From assembly GCF_029624655.1 (NCBI RefSeq), contig NZ_JARRSA010000021.1, forward strand, positions 1 to 61,268: DNA of 61,268 nt. The letters run 5' to 3'. The notes below the pieces were generated by a model. That model made no database searches and had not been told where the DNA came from. It was given only the letters and a program-made list of their open reading frames with translations. How positions within the stretch are numbered: position 1 is the stretch's first letter; each line of letters begins with the position of its first letter. A program made the translations under genes and the position numbers. Below, one piece after another: positions 51,791 to 60,076 of the stretch. This stretch comes from Roseicyclus salinarum (GTDB lineage Bacteria > Pseudomonadota > Alphaproteobacteria > Rhodobacterales > Rhodobacteraceae).

Positions 51791-52846
51791 TCAGGACGCC
51801 TCGTCGGCGTCGTAAGCCTCGATGATGCGCGCGACCATGGGGTGGCGGACCACGTCCTTGGCGGTGAAGTAGTTGAAGCTGATGCTTTTCACGTTGCCGA
51901 GGATCCGCTCGGCGTCCATCAGGCCCGAGGGCATCCCGCGCGGCAGGTCCACCTGGCTGCGGTCCCCGGTGATGACCATGCGGCTGCCCTGCCCGAGGCG
52001 CGTGAGGAACATCTTCATCTGCATCGTGGAGGCGTTCTGCGCCTCGTCGAGCACGACATAGGCGTTCGACAGCGTCCGTCCCCGCATGAAGGCGAGGGGC
52101 GCGATCTCGATCGTCTTCTCTTCCATCAGCTTCTGAAGCTGCTTGCCGGGAAGAAAGTCGTTCAGCGCGTCGTAGAGCGGCTGCATGTAGGGATCGACCT
52201 TCTCCTTCATGTCGCCGGGAAGGAAGCCGAGCCTTTCGCCCGCCTCGACCGCCGGGCGGCTGAGGATGATCTTGTCGACATGGCCGTTGATCATCTGGTT
52301 CACGGCCACCGCGACCGCGAGGTAGGTCTTGCCGGTGCCCGCAGGCCCGATGCCGAAGGCAAGCTCGTGCGTGAAGAGGTTGCGCACATAGGCCTGCTGG
52401 GCCTGCGTGCGCGGCTCGACCGTCTTCTTGCGCGTGCCGATCTCGAGCATCCCCGCGCCGAACATCTCCATCTGGTCGCCCGAGCGCGCACCGGTATCCT
52501 CGGCGCTGCCGCCAAGGCGCACCGCCGCGTCGATATCGCCGGGCTCGATGCTCTTGCCGGCCTCGAGGCGCGCATAGAGCCCCTTCAGGACGCCCGCGGC
52601 CCGCGCCCGCGCCTCGCCCAGCAAGGCCAGCTCGTTGCCGCGCCGCACGATGTGGACCGACAGCAGGTGCTCGACCTGCGCGAGGTTGCGGTCGAACTCG
52701 CCGCAAAGCTCGATGAGAAGGCGATTGTCGGGGAATTGCAGAAGCAGTTCCAAGGGTGGCTCGGAGGGCGGCTCGGCAGCGGGGTGCGGCAGAGGGGTTA
52801 TCGCCAAGTTGGGCTCCCGTGGTTCAGGCCAATGCTCTGCTGGCAT
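51791..52846 (-). CDS. phoH: PhoH-family ATPase (YbeZ-like)
   Basis: A PhoH-like P-loop ATPase of 351 residues. The N-terminal KH-like region precedes Walker A GPAGTGKTYLAVA near residue 160, a QNASTMQMKMFLTRLG segment and Walker B VVLDEAQ. An ATG at 52846 gives MPAEHWPEP but has no ribosome-binding site; a TTG at 52807 preceded by GGGAG would give 338 residues and is a serious alternative. YbeZ acts with YbeY, encoded next. Confidence 0.92.
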   Translation of the reverse strand: MPAEHWPEPREPNLAITPLPHPAAEPPSEPPLELLLQFPDNRLLIELCGEFDRNLAQVEHLLSVHIVRRGNELALLGEARARAAGVLKGLYARLEAGKSIEPGDIDAAVRLGGSAEDTGARSGDQMEMFGAGMLEIGTRKKTVEPRTQAQQAYVRNLFTHELAFGIGPAGTGKTYLAVAVAVNQMINGHVDKIILSRPAVEAGERLGFLPGDMKEKVDPYMQPLYDALNDFLPGKQLQKLMEEKTIEIAPLAFMRGRTLSNAYVVLDEAQNASTMQMKMFLTRLGQGSRMVITGDRSQVDLPRGMPSGLMDAERILGNVKSISFNYFTAKDVVRHPMVARIIEAYDADEAS

Positions 52847-53206
52847 GTTCGCAAGCGCCGCCACACAACGCAACAGATTGTGTCGCCTGTCACGAATTAT
52901 TCTTGATGCAGTGGAGCGGCGCAGGCGGCCTCCATGGGCGAAGGCGCCGCCGCGCCCACGCGCCCGATCAGGCACAGCGCGGGGTTTGACGGTCGCGGGA
53001 CCCCGGCACCCGCAGCGGCGTTCCGGCAACGGCGACAATGATTGCAATACGGGGCCACCGTCCCGGAGCCCGCCCCAATGACGCTTTCCCCCTGACGCGG
53101 AGTCTTAATAATGTGTTAACAATGTGGCGAAGCAGGCTCGCGACGCGCCTGATTCATGACACATTTGAGCGGCGCGTCTTCGATTTCCGTGGGGGAACGG
53201 CATTTC
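52847..53206. other. Intergenic region between divergent phoH and the small exported protein gene
   Basis: About 360 bases with no convincing gene. The left part is GC-rich; the part at 53104-53125 is AT-rich (TTAATAATGTGTTAACAATG) and contains the 8-base palindrome TGTTAACA (53114-53121) and a TAATAA-like -10, probably the promoter of the plus-strand gene. On the phoH side AATAATTC near 52895 may be a -10. None can be assigned firmly. Confidence 0.4.
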
Positions 53207-53530
53207 ATGACACGACACGTTTTCATCGCATCCTGCGGCATGGCCGCCGTGCTGGGCGCGGCACCCGCCGCCGCGACCTCCTACGCCCACGAGACCGCGG
53301 CCGCCAATTCGGTGGTCACGGTCAGCTGCTTTCGCGGTCCGTGGGAAGAGGTCATCTGGGATCGCCCGAACGCCGTCTTCGTCGATAGCCTCGTGGCCAT
53401 CGGCTACAACTTCCCGGAAGCGCACGCCATCGCCGAGCGTGTCTGCCGCGACGAGGCCACCGTGGGCGACCCCGAGGCCGCGGCGGCCGTGATGCGCCGC
53501 ATCCTCGCCGACAACCCGCCCGGACGCTGA
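53207..53530 (+). CDS. Small exported protein of unknown function
   Basis: A 107-residue protein with a signal peptide (residues 1-23, ending PAAATS). The mature region is about 84 residues, starts with TSYAHETAA and holds two cysteines (in VSCFRG and ERVCRD), suggesting one disulfide. A GGGGGAA ribosome-binding site precedes the ATG. It converges on miaB, with only four bases between the two stop codons. I do not recognise the family. Confidence 0.75.
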   Translation: MTRHVFIASCGMAAVLGAAPAAATSYAHETAAANSVVTVSCFRGPWEEVIWDRPNAVFVDSLVAIGYNFPEAHAIAERVCRDEATVGDPEAAAAVMRRILADNPPGR

Positions 53531-53534
53531 CGCC

Positions 53535-54857
53535 TCAGACGAGCTGCCCGGCAAGCGAGTTCGGGCCGCTGTCCACGATCCTGACGGGCGCGATGCCGCC
53601 GATCAGCGCGGCGTCGCCCTCGGCATGGACGGCGTGCAGGTATTCCGACTTGCCGACGATCTGGCCGGGCATCCGGCCCGTCTTCTCGAACAGCACAGAA
53701 ACCGTGCGCCCGACCATGGCGTCCTGCGCCGCGCGCTGCTGACGGGTCAGGAGCGCCTGCAGACGTTGCAGCCGCTCGTCGGCCTCGACGGGATCGACAA
53801 GCGCGCGCTCGGCGGCGGGCGTGCCGGGGCGCGGGGAATACCTGAAGGAAAAGGCGCTAGCGTAGCCGACCTCCTCCACGAGGTCGAGCGTGGCCCGGAA
53901 ATCCGCCTCGGTCTCGCCGGGGAAGCCCACGATGAAGTCGCCCGACAGCGCGAGGTCCGGCCGCGCGGCGCGGATGCGCTCGATCAGGCGGACGTAATCC
54001 CCGGCGGTGTGCTTGCGGTTCATCGCCTTCAGGATGCGGTCGGACCCCGACTGCACCGGCAGATGCAGGTAGGGCATCAGCTTCTCGCAATCGGCATGGG
54101 CGGCGATCAGGTCGTCCTCCATGTCGTTGGGATGCGAGGTGGTGAAACGGATGCGGTCGAGGCCGTCGATCCCGGCCAGCGTCCGGATCAGCCGCGCGAG
54201 ACCCCACTCGCCGCCATCCGGCCCCTCGCCGTGGTAGGCGTTCACGTTCTGGCCGAGAAGCGTGATCTCGCGCACACCGCGCTCCACCAGGTCGCGCGCC
54301 TCGCGCAGAAGCCGCTCGGCGGGGCGCGAGACCTCGGCGCCGCGGGTATAGGGCACAACGCAGAAGGAACAGAACTTGTCGCAGCCCTCCTGCACCGTGA
54401 GGAAGGCGGTGGGCCCGCGCCGCGTGCGGCGGTCCTTCGGCAGGTGCGCGAACTTGTCCTCTTCGGGGAACTCGGTATCGAGCGCCTTCTCGCCGCGATC
54501 CAGCGCCTCCATCATGCGCGGAAGGCGGTGGTAGGTCTGCGGCCCCACGACAAGGTCCACCATCGGCTGGCGGCGCATGATCTCCTCGCCCTCGGCCTGC
54601 GCGACGCAGCCCGCGACGCCGATCTTGAGGTCGGGCTTCGCCTCGCGCAGCGGCTTCAGGCGGCCAAGCTCGGAATAGACCTTCTCCGCCGCCTTCTCGC
54701 GGATGTGGCAGGTGTTCAGCAGGATCATGTCGGCCGCCTCGGGGCTGTCCACCTGCTCGTAGCCCTGCCCGCCCAGCGCCTCGGCCATGCGTTCGCTGTC
54801 GTAGACGTTCATCTGGCAGCCGTAGGTCTTGACGTAGAGCTTCTTCGTCCCGGTCAT
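53535..54857 (-). CDS. miaB: tRNA-2-methylthio-N6-dimethylallyladenosine synthase
   Basis: A 440-residue radical-SAM methylthiotransferase acting on i6A37. The first [4Fe-4S] cluster cysteines lie in [15 protein letters not shown] and AGCVAQ. The radical-SAM motif is [16 protein letters not shown] near residues 157-172. A C-terminal TRAM domain ends the protein. It is the upstream neighbour of phoH in many alphaproteobacteria; here a small exported-protein gene lies between them. Confidence 0.96.
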   Translation of the reverse strand: MTGTKKLYVKTYGCQMNVYDSERMAEALGGQGYEQVDSPEAADMILLNTCHIREKAAEKVYSELGRLKPLREAKPDLKIGVAGCVAQAEGEEIMRRQPMVDLVVGPQTYHRLPRMMEALDRGEKALDTEFPEEDKFAHLPKDRRTRRGPTAFLTVQEGCDKFCSFCVVPYTRGAEVSRPAERLLREARDLVERGVREITLLGQNVNAYHGEGPDGGEWGLARLIRTLAGIDGLDRIRFTTSHPNDMEDDLIAAHADCEKLMPYLHLPVQSGSDRILKAMNRKHTAGDYVRLIERIRAARPDLALSGDFIVGFPGETEADFRATLDLVEEVGYASAFSFRYSPRPGTPAAERALVDPVEADERLQRLQALLTRQQRAAQDAMVGRTVSVLFEKTGRMPGQIVGKSEYLHAVHAEGDAALIGGIAPVRIVDSGPNSLAGQLV

Positions 54858-54988
54858 GGCGCGCCCGTTATGGTCAGGGAAAATCAGACCTGCGGCATGT
54901 ATCGCAGGCGCGGCACGGGATCAACGCCGGGCGCGATTGCAAATGCCGCGTGGCGGGGCCAGTCTGCATCCGAGGGGCAGGCGAAGCG

Positions 54989-55852
54989 ATGGATCACCAC
55001 AGTCTCGACGCGTTCAGGGCGGACCGCACGCCATACGGCAGCGGCCCCTTCGCCGTCGTGATCTGCGAGGACCCCATCGAGATCGACACGACGCTCGGCC
55101 ATGTCGCGCGGCTGGGGTTCCGGGCCGTGTTCCTCGTGGCGGCCGAGGGCATGGACGCCCCTGCCGAAGGTCCCGGCCTTCCCGTCCACGTCATCCGCGA
55201 CCGCCCGCGGCGTCCGGACATGGCGATGGACATCGTCAACGCGGTGATCGCCAAGGTGCCGGGCGAGTGGGTCCACTACTGCTACAACGGCGAATACCTG
55301 TTCTACCCGTTCTGCGAGGACCGCAGCGTGGGCGAGATGGCGTCATGGGTCATGGAGGAGCGGCGCGACGCCGTGCTGACCTTCGTGGTCGACCTCTACG
55401 CGGCCGACCTGTCGGCGCATCCCGACGGCGTCTCGCTGGAGACGGCGATGTTCGATGCGGCGGGCTACTACGCCGAAACGCGCCGCCGCGAGCCCGGCGG
55501 CGTCATGGAACGGCAGCTCGATTTCCACGGCGGCCTTCGCTGGCGCTTCGAGGAGCATGTGGCCGAACACAGACGGCGCATCGACCGCGTGGGCCTGTTC
55601 CGCGCGAAGCCGGGCCTGCGCCTGCGCGACGACCACACGCTGAATGACGAGGAGATGAACACCTACGAATGCCGGTGGCACCATTCCCTGACGGGCGCGA
55701 TCTGTTCGTTCCGGGCGGCCAAGGCGCTGAGGACGAACCCCGGCTCGCGGTACGAGGTGCACGATTTCCGATGGCACGGGTCCACGCGGTTCGACTGGTC
55801 GTCGCTGCAGCTGATGGAGCTGGGCCTGATGGAGCCCGGACAATGGTTCTGA
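54989..55852 (+). CDS. Putative glycosyltransferase-like protein (GT2-related)
   Basis: A 287-residue cytoplasmic protein beginning with FAVVICEDPIEIDTTLGHV, and containing WVHYCYNGEYLFYPFCEDRS and VVDLYAADLSAHPDG. The pattern resembles a family-2-like glycosyltransferase domain seen in alphaproteobacteria, but the metal-binding DxD is not obvious, so the call is tentative. The start at 54989 follows a GAGGGGCAGG region. The stop codon lies inside a 4 x 12-base tandem repeat. Confidence 0.55.
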   Translation: MDHHSLDAFRADRTPYGSGPFAVVICEDPIEIDTTLGHVARLGFRAVFLVAAEGMDAPAEGPGLPVHVIRDRPRRPDMAMDIVNAVIAKVPGEWVHYCYNGEYLFYPFCEDRSVGEMASWVMEERRDAVLTFVVDLYAADLSAHPDGVSLETAMFDAAGYYAETRRREPGGVMERQLDFHGGLRWRFEEHVAEHRRRIDRVGLFRAKPGLRLRDDHTLNDEEMNTYECRWHHSLTGAICSFRAAKALRTNPGSRYEVHDFRWHGSTRFDWSSLQLMELGLMEPGQWF

Positions 55853-55892
55853 CGGGGGTTCTGACGGGGGTTCTGACGGGGGTTCTGACGGG
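55845..55892 (+). repeat. Four perfect 12-base tandem repeats between two genes
   Basis: The unit GGTTCTGACGGG occurs four times without error. The first copy contains the stop codon of the upstream gene, and the last ends 15 bases before the MFS start. The repeat also yields four G-runs spaced by 7 bases, a canonical G-quadruplex motif on the coding strand. Confidence 0.85.
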
Positions 55893-55907
55893 CATCCCGA
55901 GGTCTTC

Positions 55908-57077
55908 ATGCGGGCCGCGCTGAGCGATCCCCCGATCCTCGCGCTGATGGTGGCCCAGACGCTGATCTGGGCGGCCACCTTCTACGTGTTCCCCGCGCTG
56001 GTGATCGAATGGCGGGCCGAGTTCGGCTGGAGCGCGGGGCAGGTCATGGGGGCGCTGTCGCTTGCGCTGGCGGTGCAGGGCCTCGCGGCGGGGCGCGCGG
56101 GCGACCTGATCGACCGGGGCCTCGCGCCGGTCTCGATGCCGGGCGGCGCGCTTCTGGGGGCGGGGTGCCTCGCGCTCCTGACGCAGGTGGACGCGCTCTG
56201 GCAGTTCTACGCGCTCTGGGGCGTCATCGGGCTTGGCATGAGCCTGACTCTCTACGACGCGGCCTTCGCGCTGGTGGTCCGGGGCCGGGACGAGACGGCG
56301 CGGCAGGCCATCACCGCGATCACGCTGGTGGCGGGCTTCGCCTCGACCATCGCATACCCGCTGACGGCATGGGTGTCCGGGGGCGCGGGCTGGCGCGCGG
56401 CGGTCTGGGTCCTCGTGGCGCTGGTCGTCCTCGTCAACATGCCGCTCGCCGCCTTCGCCGCGCGGCGGCTTGAACGGGAGGGGGCGGCCCGCGAGGACGC
56501 CACGGGCGCGCCGCCCGCGCAGGCGGCGTGGCGGCGTCCGGGCTTCTGGCCGCTGACCCTAGGGCTCGGCTTCTCGGCGCTGGCCGTCGGCATCGTCACA
56601 AGCCATCTGCTGCCGCTTTTCGCCGCGCTCGGCGTGGCATCGGCGACCGCCGTCCTCGCCGCCTCGATCGTCGGGCCGTCGCAGGTGGCGGGGCGCGTGG
56701 CCCTCAGCCTCGCGGGGCTCAGGGTGCCGGGCCGCATCCTCGCCGTCGGGGCGCTCGCCGGAATGGGCCTTGCCGCGACGCTGCTTCTGGGGGCGGGCGC
56801 GTGGCCCGCGCTGGTGCTGACCTTCGCGGTCCTGCATGGCATGTGCGTCGGGCTGGTCAGCATCCTGCGCCCCGTCGTCATCCGCGAGACGCTGGGGCCG
56901 CGCGGCTTCGGCGCGGTGCAGGGCGCGGTCGTGCGTCCGGCGCTGTTCGCCTTCGCCGCCGCGCCCTTCGTGGCCGCGCTGGTCGCGGATGCCGCGGGCT
57001 ACCTGCCGGTCATCGCGCTGTGCATCGCGGCACAGGCGGGGGGCGCGGCGCTTCTGTGGCGCTTGCCGCGCGCATGA
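55908..57077 (+). CDS. MFS transporter
   Basis: A 389-residue major facilitator protein with about twelve helices in two bundles. The conserved loop between helices 2 and 3 is AAGRAGDLIDRGLAP. The inter-bundle loop is charged (RRLEREGAAREDA). Substrate unknown. Its GAGG ribosome-binding site lies 5 bases upstream of the ATG, right after the tandem repeat. A hairpin follows the stop. Confidence 0.9.
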   Translation: MRAALSDPPILALMVAQTLIWAATFYVFPALVIEWRAEFGWSAGQVMGALSLALAVQGLAAGRAGDLIDRGLAPVSMPGGALLGAGCLALLTQVDALWQFYALWGVIGLGMSLTLYDAAFALVVRGRDETARQAITAITLVAGFASTIAYPLTAWVSGGAGWRAAVWVLVALVVLVNMPLAAFAARRLEREGAAREDATGAPPAQAAWRRPGFWPLTLGLGFSALAVGIVTSHLLPLFAALGVASATAVLAASIVGPSQVAGRVALSLAGLRVPGRILAVGALAGMGLAATLLLGAGAWPALVLTFAVLHGMCVGLVSILRPVVIRETLGPRGFGAVQGAVVRPALFAFAAAPFVAALVADAAGYLPVIALCIAAQAGGAALLWRLPRA

Positions 57078-57080
57078 AGA

Positions 57081-57104
57081 AGGCGGCCCCCGAAAGGGCC
57101 GCCT
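57081..57104. terminator. Hairpin between convergent MFS and hsp20 genes
   Basis: A perfect 9-base-pair stem AGGCGGCCC/GGGCCGCCT with loop CCGAAA begins 3 bases after the MFS stop. No T-tract; probably a shared 3' end. Confidence 0.6.
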
Positions 57105-57128
57105 CCAGTGGTCCGTCGATGATGCGGA

Positions 57129-57602
57129 TCAGGCGGTTTCGGCCTCGGACGCGCGCTCGGCCTCGATGGCCTTCGGCCCGCGCGAGGCGATCTCGATCCG
57201 GCGCGGCTTCAACGCCTCGGGCACCTCGCGCACGAGATCGACATGCAGCATTCCGTTCTCGTGGACCGCACCCGTCACGCGGACGTGGTCGGCCAGCTGG
57301 AACCGCTTTTCGAAGGCGCGCGTGGCGATGCCACGGTGCAGGTAGGTGCGCTGCGCCTCGTCCTTTTCCTTGCGGGCGGTGATCACCAGCTCGGCCTCGC
57401 GCTGCTCCACGGACAGCTCGGCCCCGGTGAAGCCCGCGACGGCGATCGAGATGCGGTAGGCGTTCTCGTCCGTCTTCTCGATGTTGTAGGGGGGGTAGGT
57501 GCTGGGCGCGGCGTCCTGGGTCATGACGCGGTCCAGCAGGTCGGCCATGCGGTCGAAGCCGACAGTGGCCCGGTAAAGCGGGGAAAGATCGTAGGTACGC
57601 AT
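57129..57602 (-). CDS. Hsp20/alpha-crystallin small heat-shock protein
   Basis: A 157-residue IbpA-like chaperone that holds unfolding proteins. The N-terminus (TYDLSPLYRATVGFDRM) precedes the alpha-crystallin domain (PPYNIEKTDENAYRISIAVAGF to AFEKRFQLADHVRV), and a short tail follows. The C-terminal IXI-type motif is replaced by PRRIEI. A sigma-32-like promoter and an anti-Shine-Dalgarno hairpin lie upstream. Confidence 0.93.
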   Translation of the reverse strand: MRTYDLSPLYRATVGFDRMADLLDRVMTQDAAPSTYPPYNIEKTDENAYRISIAVAGFTGAELSVEQREAELVITARKEKDEAQRTYLHRGIATRAFEKRFQLADHVRVTGAVHENGMLHVDLVREVPEALKPRRIEIASRGPKAIEAERASEAETA

Positions 57603-57609
57603 GTGTCAT

Positions 57610-57639
57610 CCTCCATTGAGCGACAACGTTCGACGAAGG
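57610..57639 (-). promoter_or_regulatory. Possible RNA thermometer: hairpin covering the hsp20 ribosome-binding site
   Basis: In the mRNA, CCUUCGU (57633-57639) can pair with AUGGAGG (57610-57616), which contains the Shine-Dalgarno, leaving a 16-base loop. Two of the seven pairs are G-U, so the stem should melt easily with heat. Inferred; no ROSE consensus is present. Confidence 0.4.
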
Positions 57640-57708
57640 TGGCCCCGTCGGGCGGGCGCCACCGGTTTCAACATGCCCCGGCCCGCGGTGGGCGCCGGTG
57701 CATCGTGG

Positions 57709-57738
57709 AAATTGGGAAGCGATTTCCGCCGTTTCAAG
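57709..57738 (-). promoter_or_regulatory. Candidate sigma-32 (RpoH) promoter of hsp20
   Basis: On the minus strand CTTGAAA (57732-57738) is followed after 15 bases by CCCAATTT (57709-57716), close to the RpoH consensus CTTGAAA-N13-15-CCCCATNT. The leader would be about 100 bases. The promoter lies directly after the protease gene's end. Confidence 0.65.
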
Positions 57739-57743
57739 GGGCC

Positions 57744-58598
57744 TCAGGGCCGGATGAACCGCGCGCCGATGCTGGACCGTCCGCCATCCCCGGCCGGCGC
57801 GGTCATCCGCAGCCGTCCCTGCCCGGCTGCGCCGCCGGGCCGCCCGGCCCCGCGCTCCATCGCGTCCAAAAGCTCGATGAACGGCGCGTCGAGCGCCACG
57901 GCCATCGACACGTCAGCCCCGCTGCGGTCGCGCGCCGTGGCGGAGATCACCGCCACCAGCTCGGGCCCGTCCTCGGTCAGGCGGATGACCGGCGCGCCCG
58001 AACTGCCCTGCACCACACGGCACGACAGAAGCCGCACGGCGCCCTGCCCCTCGAGCACCAGGCACCCCTCCTCGATCGAGGCATGCGCCTCGCGCTCGGC
58101 GCCGTAGGACACGACGGTCACGACCGTCTCGGGATCGGCGCGCCGCCCCGTCGCGATGGGGGCGATCCTGTTCGACCGCACCGGCAGCTCCAGCTCCAGA
58201 AGCGCAAGATCCATGCCGATGCTCTCGAGGGTCGGGTCGTCGCGGGGGGCGTAGGCCTCGGGGACGTGACTGCGCCGCACCCCGCGAAGCGCCTCGGGCC
58301 TGCCGTTTCGCAGCCCCGCCTGGAAGGTGAGATCGGCATCGGCGATGCGCTCCGCCGTCGCCGGATCGAACAGGCAATGCGCGGCCGTCAGCACGAGCCT
58401 GTCGGTGATCAGGGTGGCCGAACAGAACGAAACGCCTGTGTCGAGCCGCCCGACCCCCGTCCATGGCATCGCCGCATCGGCGCTGACGAGCGGCCTGAGC
58501 CCGCCGAGGGCGGTGGCGCGCTGCTCGGCCGGCAGGTCCTGCGCGACCGCGGGAAGGCTCGCGGCGAGGGCGATCAGGGTCAGGATGAGCTGGCGCAC
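57744..58598 (-). CDS. Exported trypsin-like serine protease
   Basis: A 284-residue S1-family protease with a signal peptide (residues 1-19, ending AVAQ). The triad is complete: His in LTAAHCLF, Asp in GMDLALLEL and Ser in VVQGSSGAPVI (the GxSGxP type). Two cysteine pairs are compatible with disulfides. The GTG start follows a perfect AAGGAGGTG. There is no PDZ domain, so it is not DegP-like. Active in periplasm or outside the cell. Confidence 0.88.
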   Translation of the reverse strand: MRQLILTLIALAASLPAVAQDLPAEQRATALGGLRPLVSADAAMPWTGVGRLDTGVSFCSATLITDRLVLTAAHCLFDPATAERIADADLTFQAGLRNGRPEALRGVRRSHVPEAYAPRDDPTLESIGMDLALLELELPVRSNRIAPIATGRRADPETVVTVVSYGAEREAHASIEEGCLVLEGQGAVRLLSCRVVQGSSGAPVIRLTEDGPELVAVISATARDRSGADVSMAVALDAPFIELLDAMERGAGRPGGAAGQGRLRMTAPAGDGGRSSIGARFIRP

Positions 58599-58640
58599 GG
58601 GACACCTCCTTCGATCGTCGTTCCCGCCGCTGGCTATTGG

Positions 58641-58672
58641 TCCCGCATGGCGGAATTTTGTCGATTGCGGGA
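58641..58672 (-). terminator. Hairpin after glcF
   Basis: A 7-base-pair stem TCCCGCA/TGCGGGA with an 18-base AT-containing loop lies immediately after the glcF stop. No T-run; possibly part of the protease gene's promoter region as well. Confidence 0.35.
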
Positions 58673-58674
58673 CA

Positions 58675-60027
58675 TCACCTCAGGATCGGCACCGGCACCT
58701 CGCGCTTGCCCGGCGCGTCCAGCGCCGGCGGGCGCGGCCCGCCCGTCGCCCAGTCCAGAAGCTCGACCGTGTGCACGATCGGCACGTCGGTGCCCGACCC
58801 GATCTGCATCATGCAGCCGATGTTGCCCGCCGCGATGATGTCGGGCCTCGTCATCTCCAGCGTCTCGACCTTGCGCGCCTTCAGCTGGCCCGAGATCTCG
58901 GGCTGCATCAGGTTGTAGGTCCCGGCCGAGCCGCAGCAGAGATGGCTGTCGGCCGGCTCCACGACCTTGTAGCCCGCGCGCTTCAGAAGGTCCTTGGGAT
59001 AGGTCTTGATCCGCTGGCCGTGCTGCAGGGAGCAGGCGGCGTGATAGGCCACGCGGAGCCCCGCCTGCCCCGCCGGGGGTTCGGCCGCCCCGGCGCTCGC
59101 CGCGCCGTCGGGCATCAGCTCCATCAGGACCTCCGACACGTCGCGCGCGATCCCGGCGACGGCGCCCGCGTCCTCGGCCAGCGGATCGTTGCGGAACATG
59201 TGGCCGTAATCCTTCACGGTCGTGCCGCAGCCGGACGTGTTGATCACGATGGCATCAAGGCCCCCGCCCCGCATCTCGCGCGTCCAGGCGCGGATGTTGC
59301 GCGCCGCCGAGCCGTGGCTTTCCGCGGTCTTTCCCATGTGATGCGTCAGCGCCCCGCAGCAGCCCTGCCCCTCGGCGATCACCACCTCCGCGCCCAGCCG
59401 CGTCAGAAGCCGGATCGTCGCATCGTTGATGTCGGTGTTGAGCGCCTTCTGCGCGCAGCCCGTCATCAGGGCGACCCGCATCTTCCGCTCGCCGCGGGCG
59501 GGGAAGACCTGCGGGTCGTCGTTGCGGCTGACCGGCGGCACCTGTCGGGGCGCCATGGCCAGCATGGCCTTCAGGCGCGCATCGGGCATCAGGAACGCGA
59601 ACGGCCGCCCGATCTTCGCACCCAGAAGCGCCACGCGGAACCGGGTCGGATGGGGCAGGATCTTCGCCAGCGTCCAGCGCAGGAAGCGCTCGAACGGGGG
59701 CCTGCGGTAGGTCCGCTCGATATACTCCCGCGCGTGGTCCACGAGGTGCATGTAATGCACCCCTGAGGGACAGGTCGTCATGCACGCGAGGCACGACAGG
59801 CAGCGGTCGATGTGCCTGACCGTCTTCTCGTCCGCGGGCCGCCCGGTCTCGAGCATGTCCTTGATGAGGTAGATGCGCCCCCGCGGGCTGTCCAGCTCGT
59901 CCCCGAGGACCTGGTAGGTCGGGCAGGTCGCCGTGCAGAAGCCACAATGGACGCAGGCGCGCAGGATCTCGTTCGACCTCGCGGTGGACGGGTCCTTCAG
60001 CTGCTCGGGCGTGAACGTGGTCTGCAT
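58675..60027 (-). CDS. glcF: Glycolate oxidase iron-sulfur subunit
   Basis: A 450-residue GlcF. Two N-terminal [4Fe-4S] motifs, CVHCGFCTATCPTY near residue 26 and CLSCLACMTTCPSG near 78, are followed by two CCG-type domains (EGQGCCGALTHHMG and SHLCCGSAGTYN). It takes electrons from GlcD/GlcE in the oxidation of glycolate to glyoxylate and passes them to the membrane quinone pool. It lies 49 bases after glcE on the same strand. Confidence 0.95.
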   Translation of the reverse strand: MQTTFTPEQLKDPSTARSNEILRACVHCGFCTATCPTYQVLGDELDSPRGRIYLIKDMLETGRPADEKTVRHIDRCLSCLACMTTCPSGVHYMHLVDHAREYIERTYRRPPFERFLRWTLAKILPHPTRFRVALLGAKIGRPFAFLMPDARLKAMLAMAPRQVPPVSRNDDPQVFPARGERKMRVALMTGCAQKALNTDINDATIRLLTRLGAEVVIAEGQGCCGALTHHMGKTAESHGSAARNIRAWTREMRGGGLDAIVINTSGCGTTVKDYGHMFRNDPLAEDAGAVAGIARDVSEVLMELMPDGAASAGAAEPPAGQAGLRVAYHAACSLQHGQRIKTYPKDLLKRAGYKVVEPADSHLCCGSAGTYNLMQPEISGQLKARKVETLEMTRPDIIAAGNIGCMMQIGSGTDVPIVHTVELLDWATGGPRPPALDAPGKREVPVPILR

Positions 60028-60076
60028 GTGTGCGCCTTCGGATCGTGGTGTTTCGGGCTGGGCCTCTCGCGCGCCC

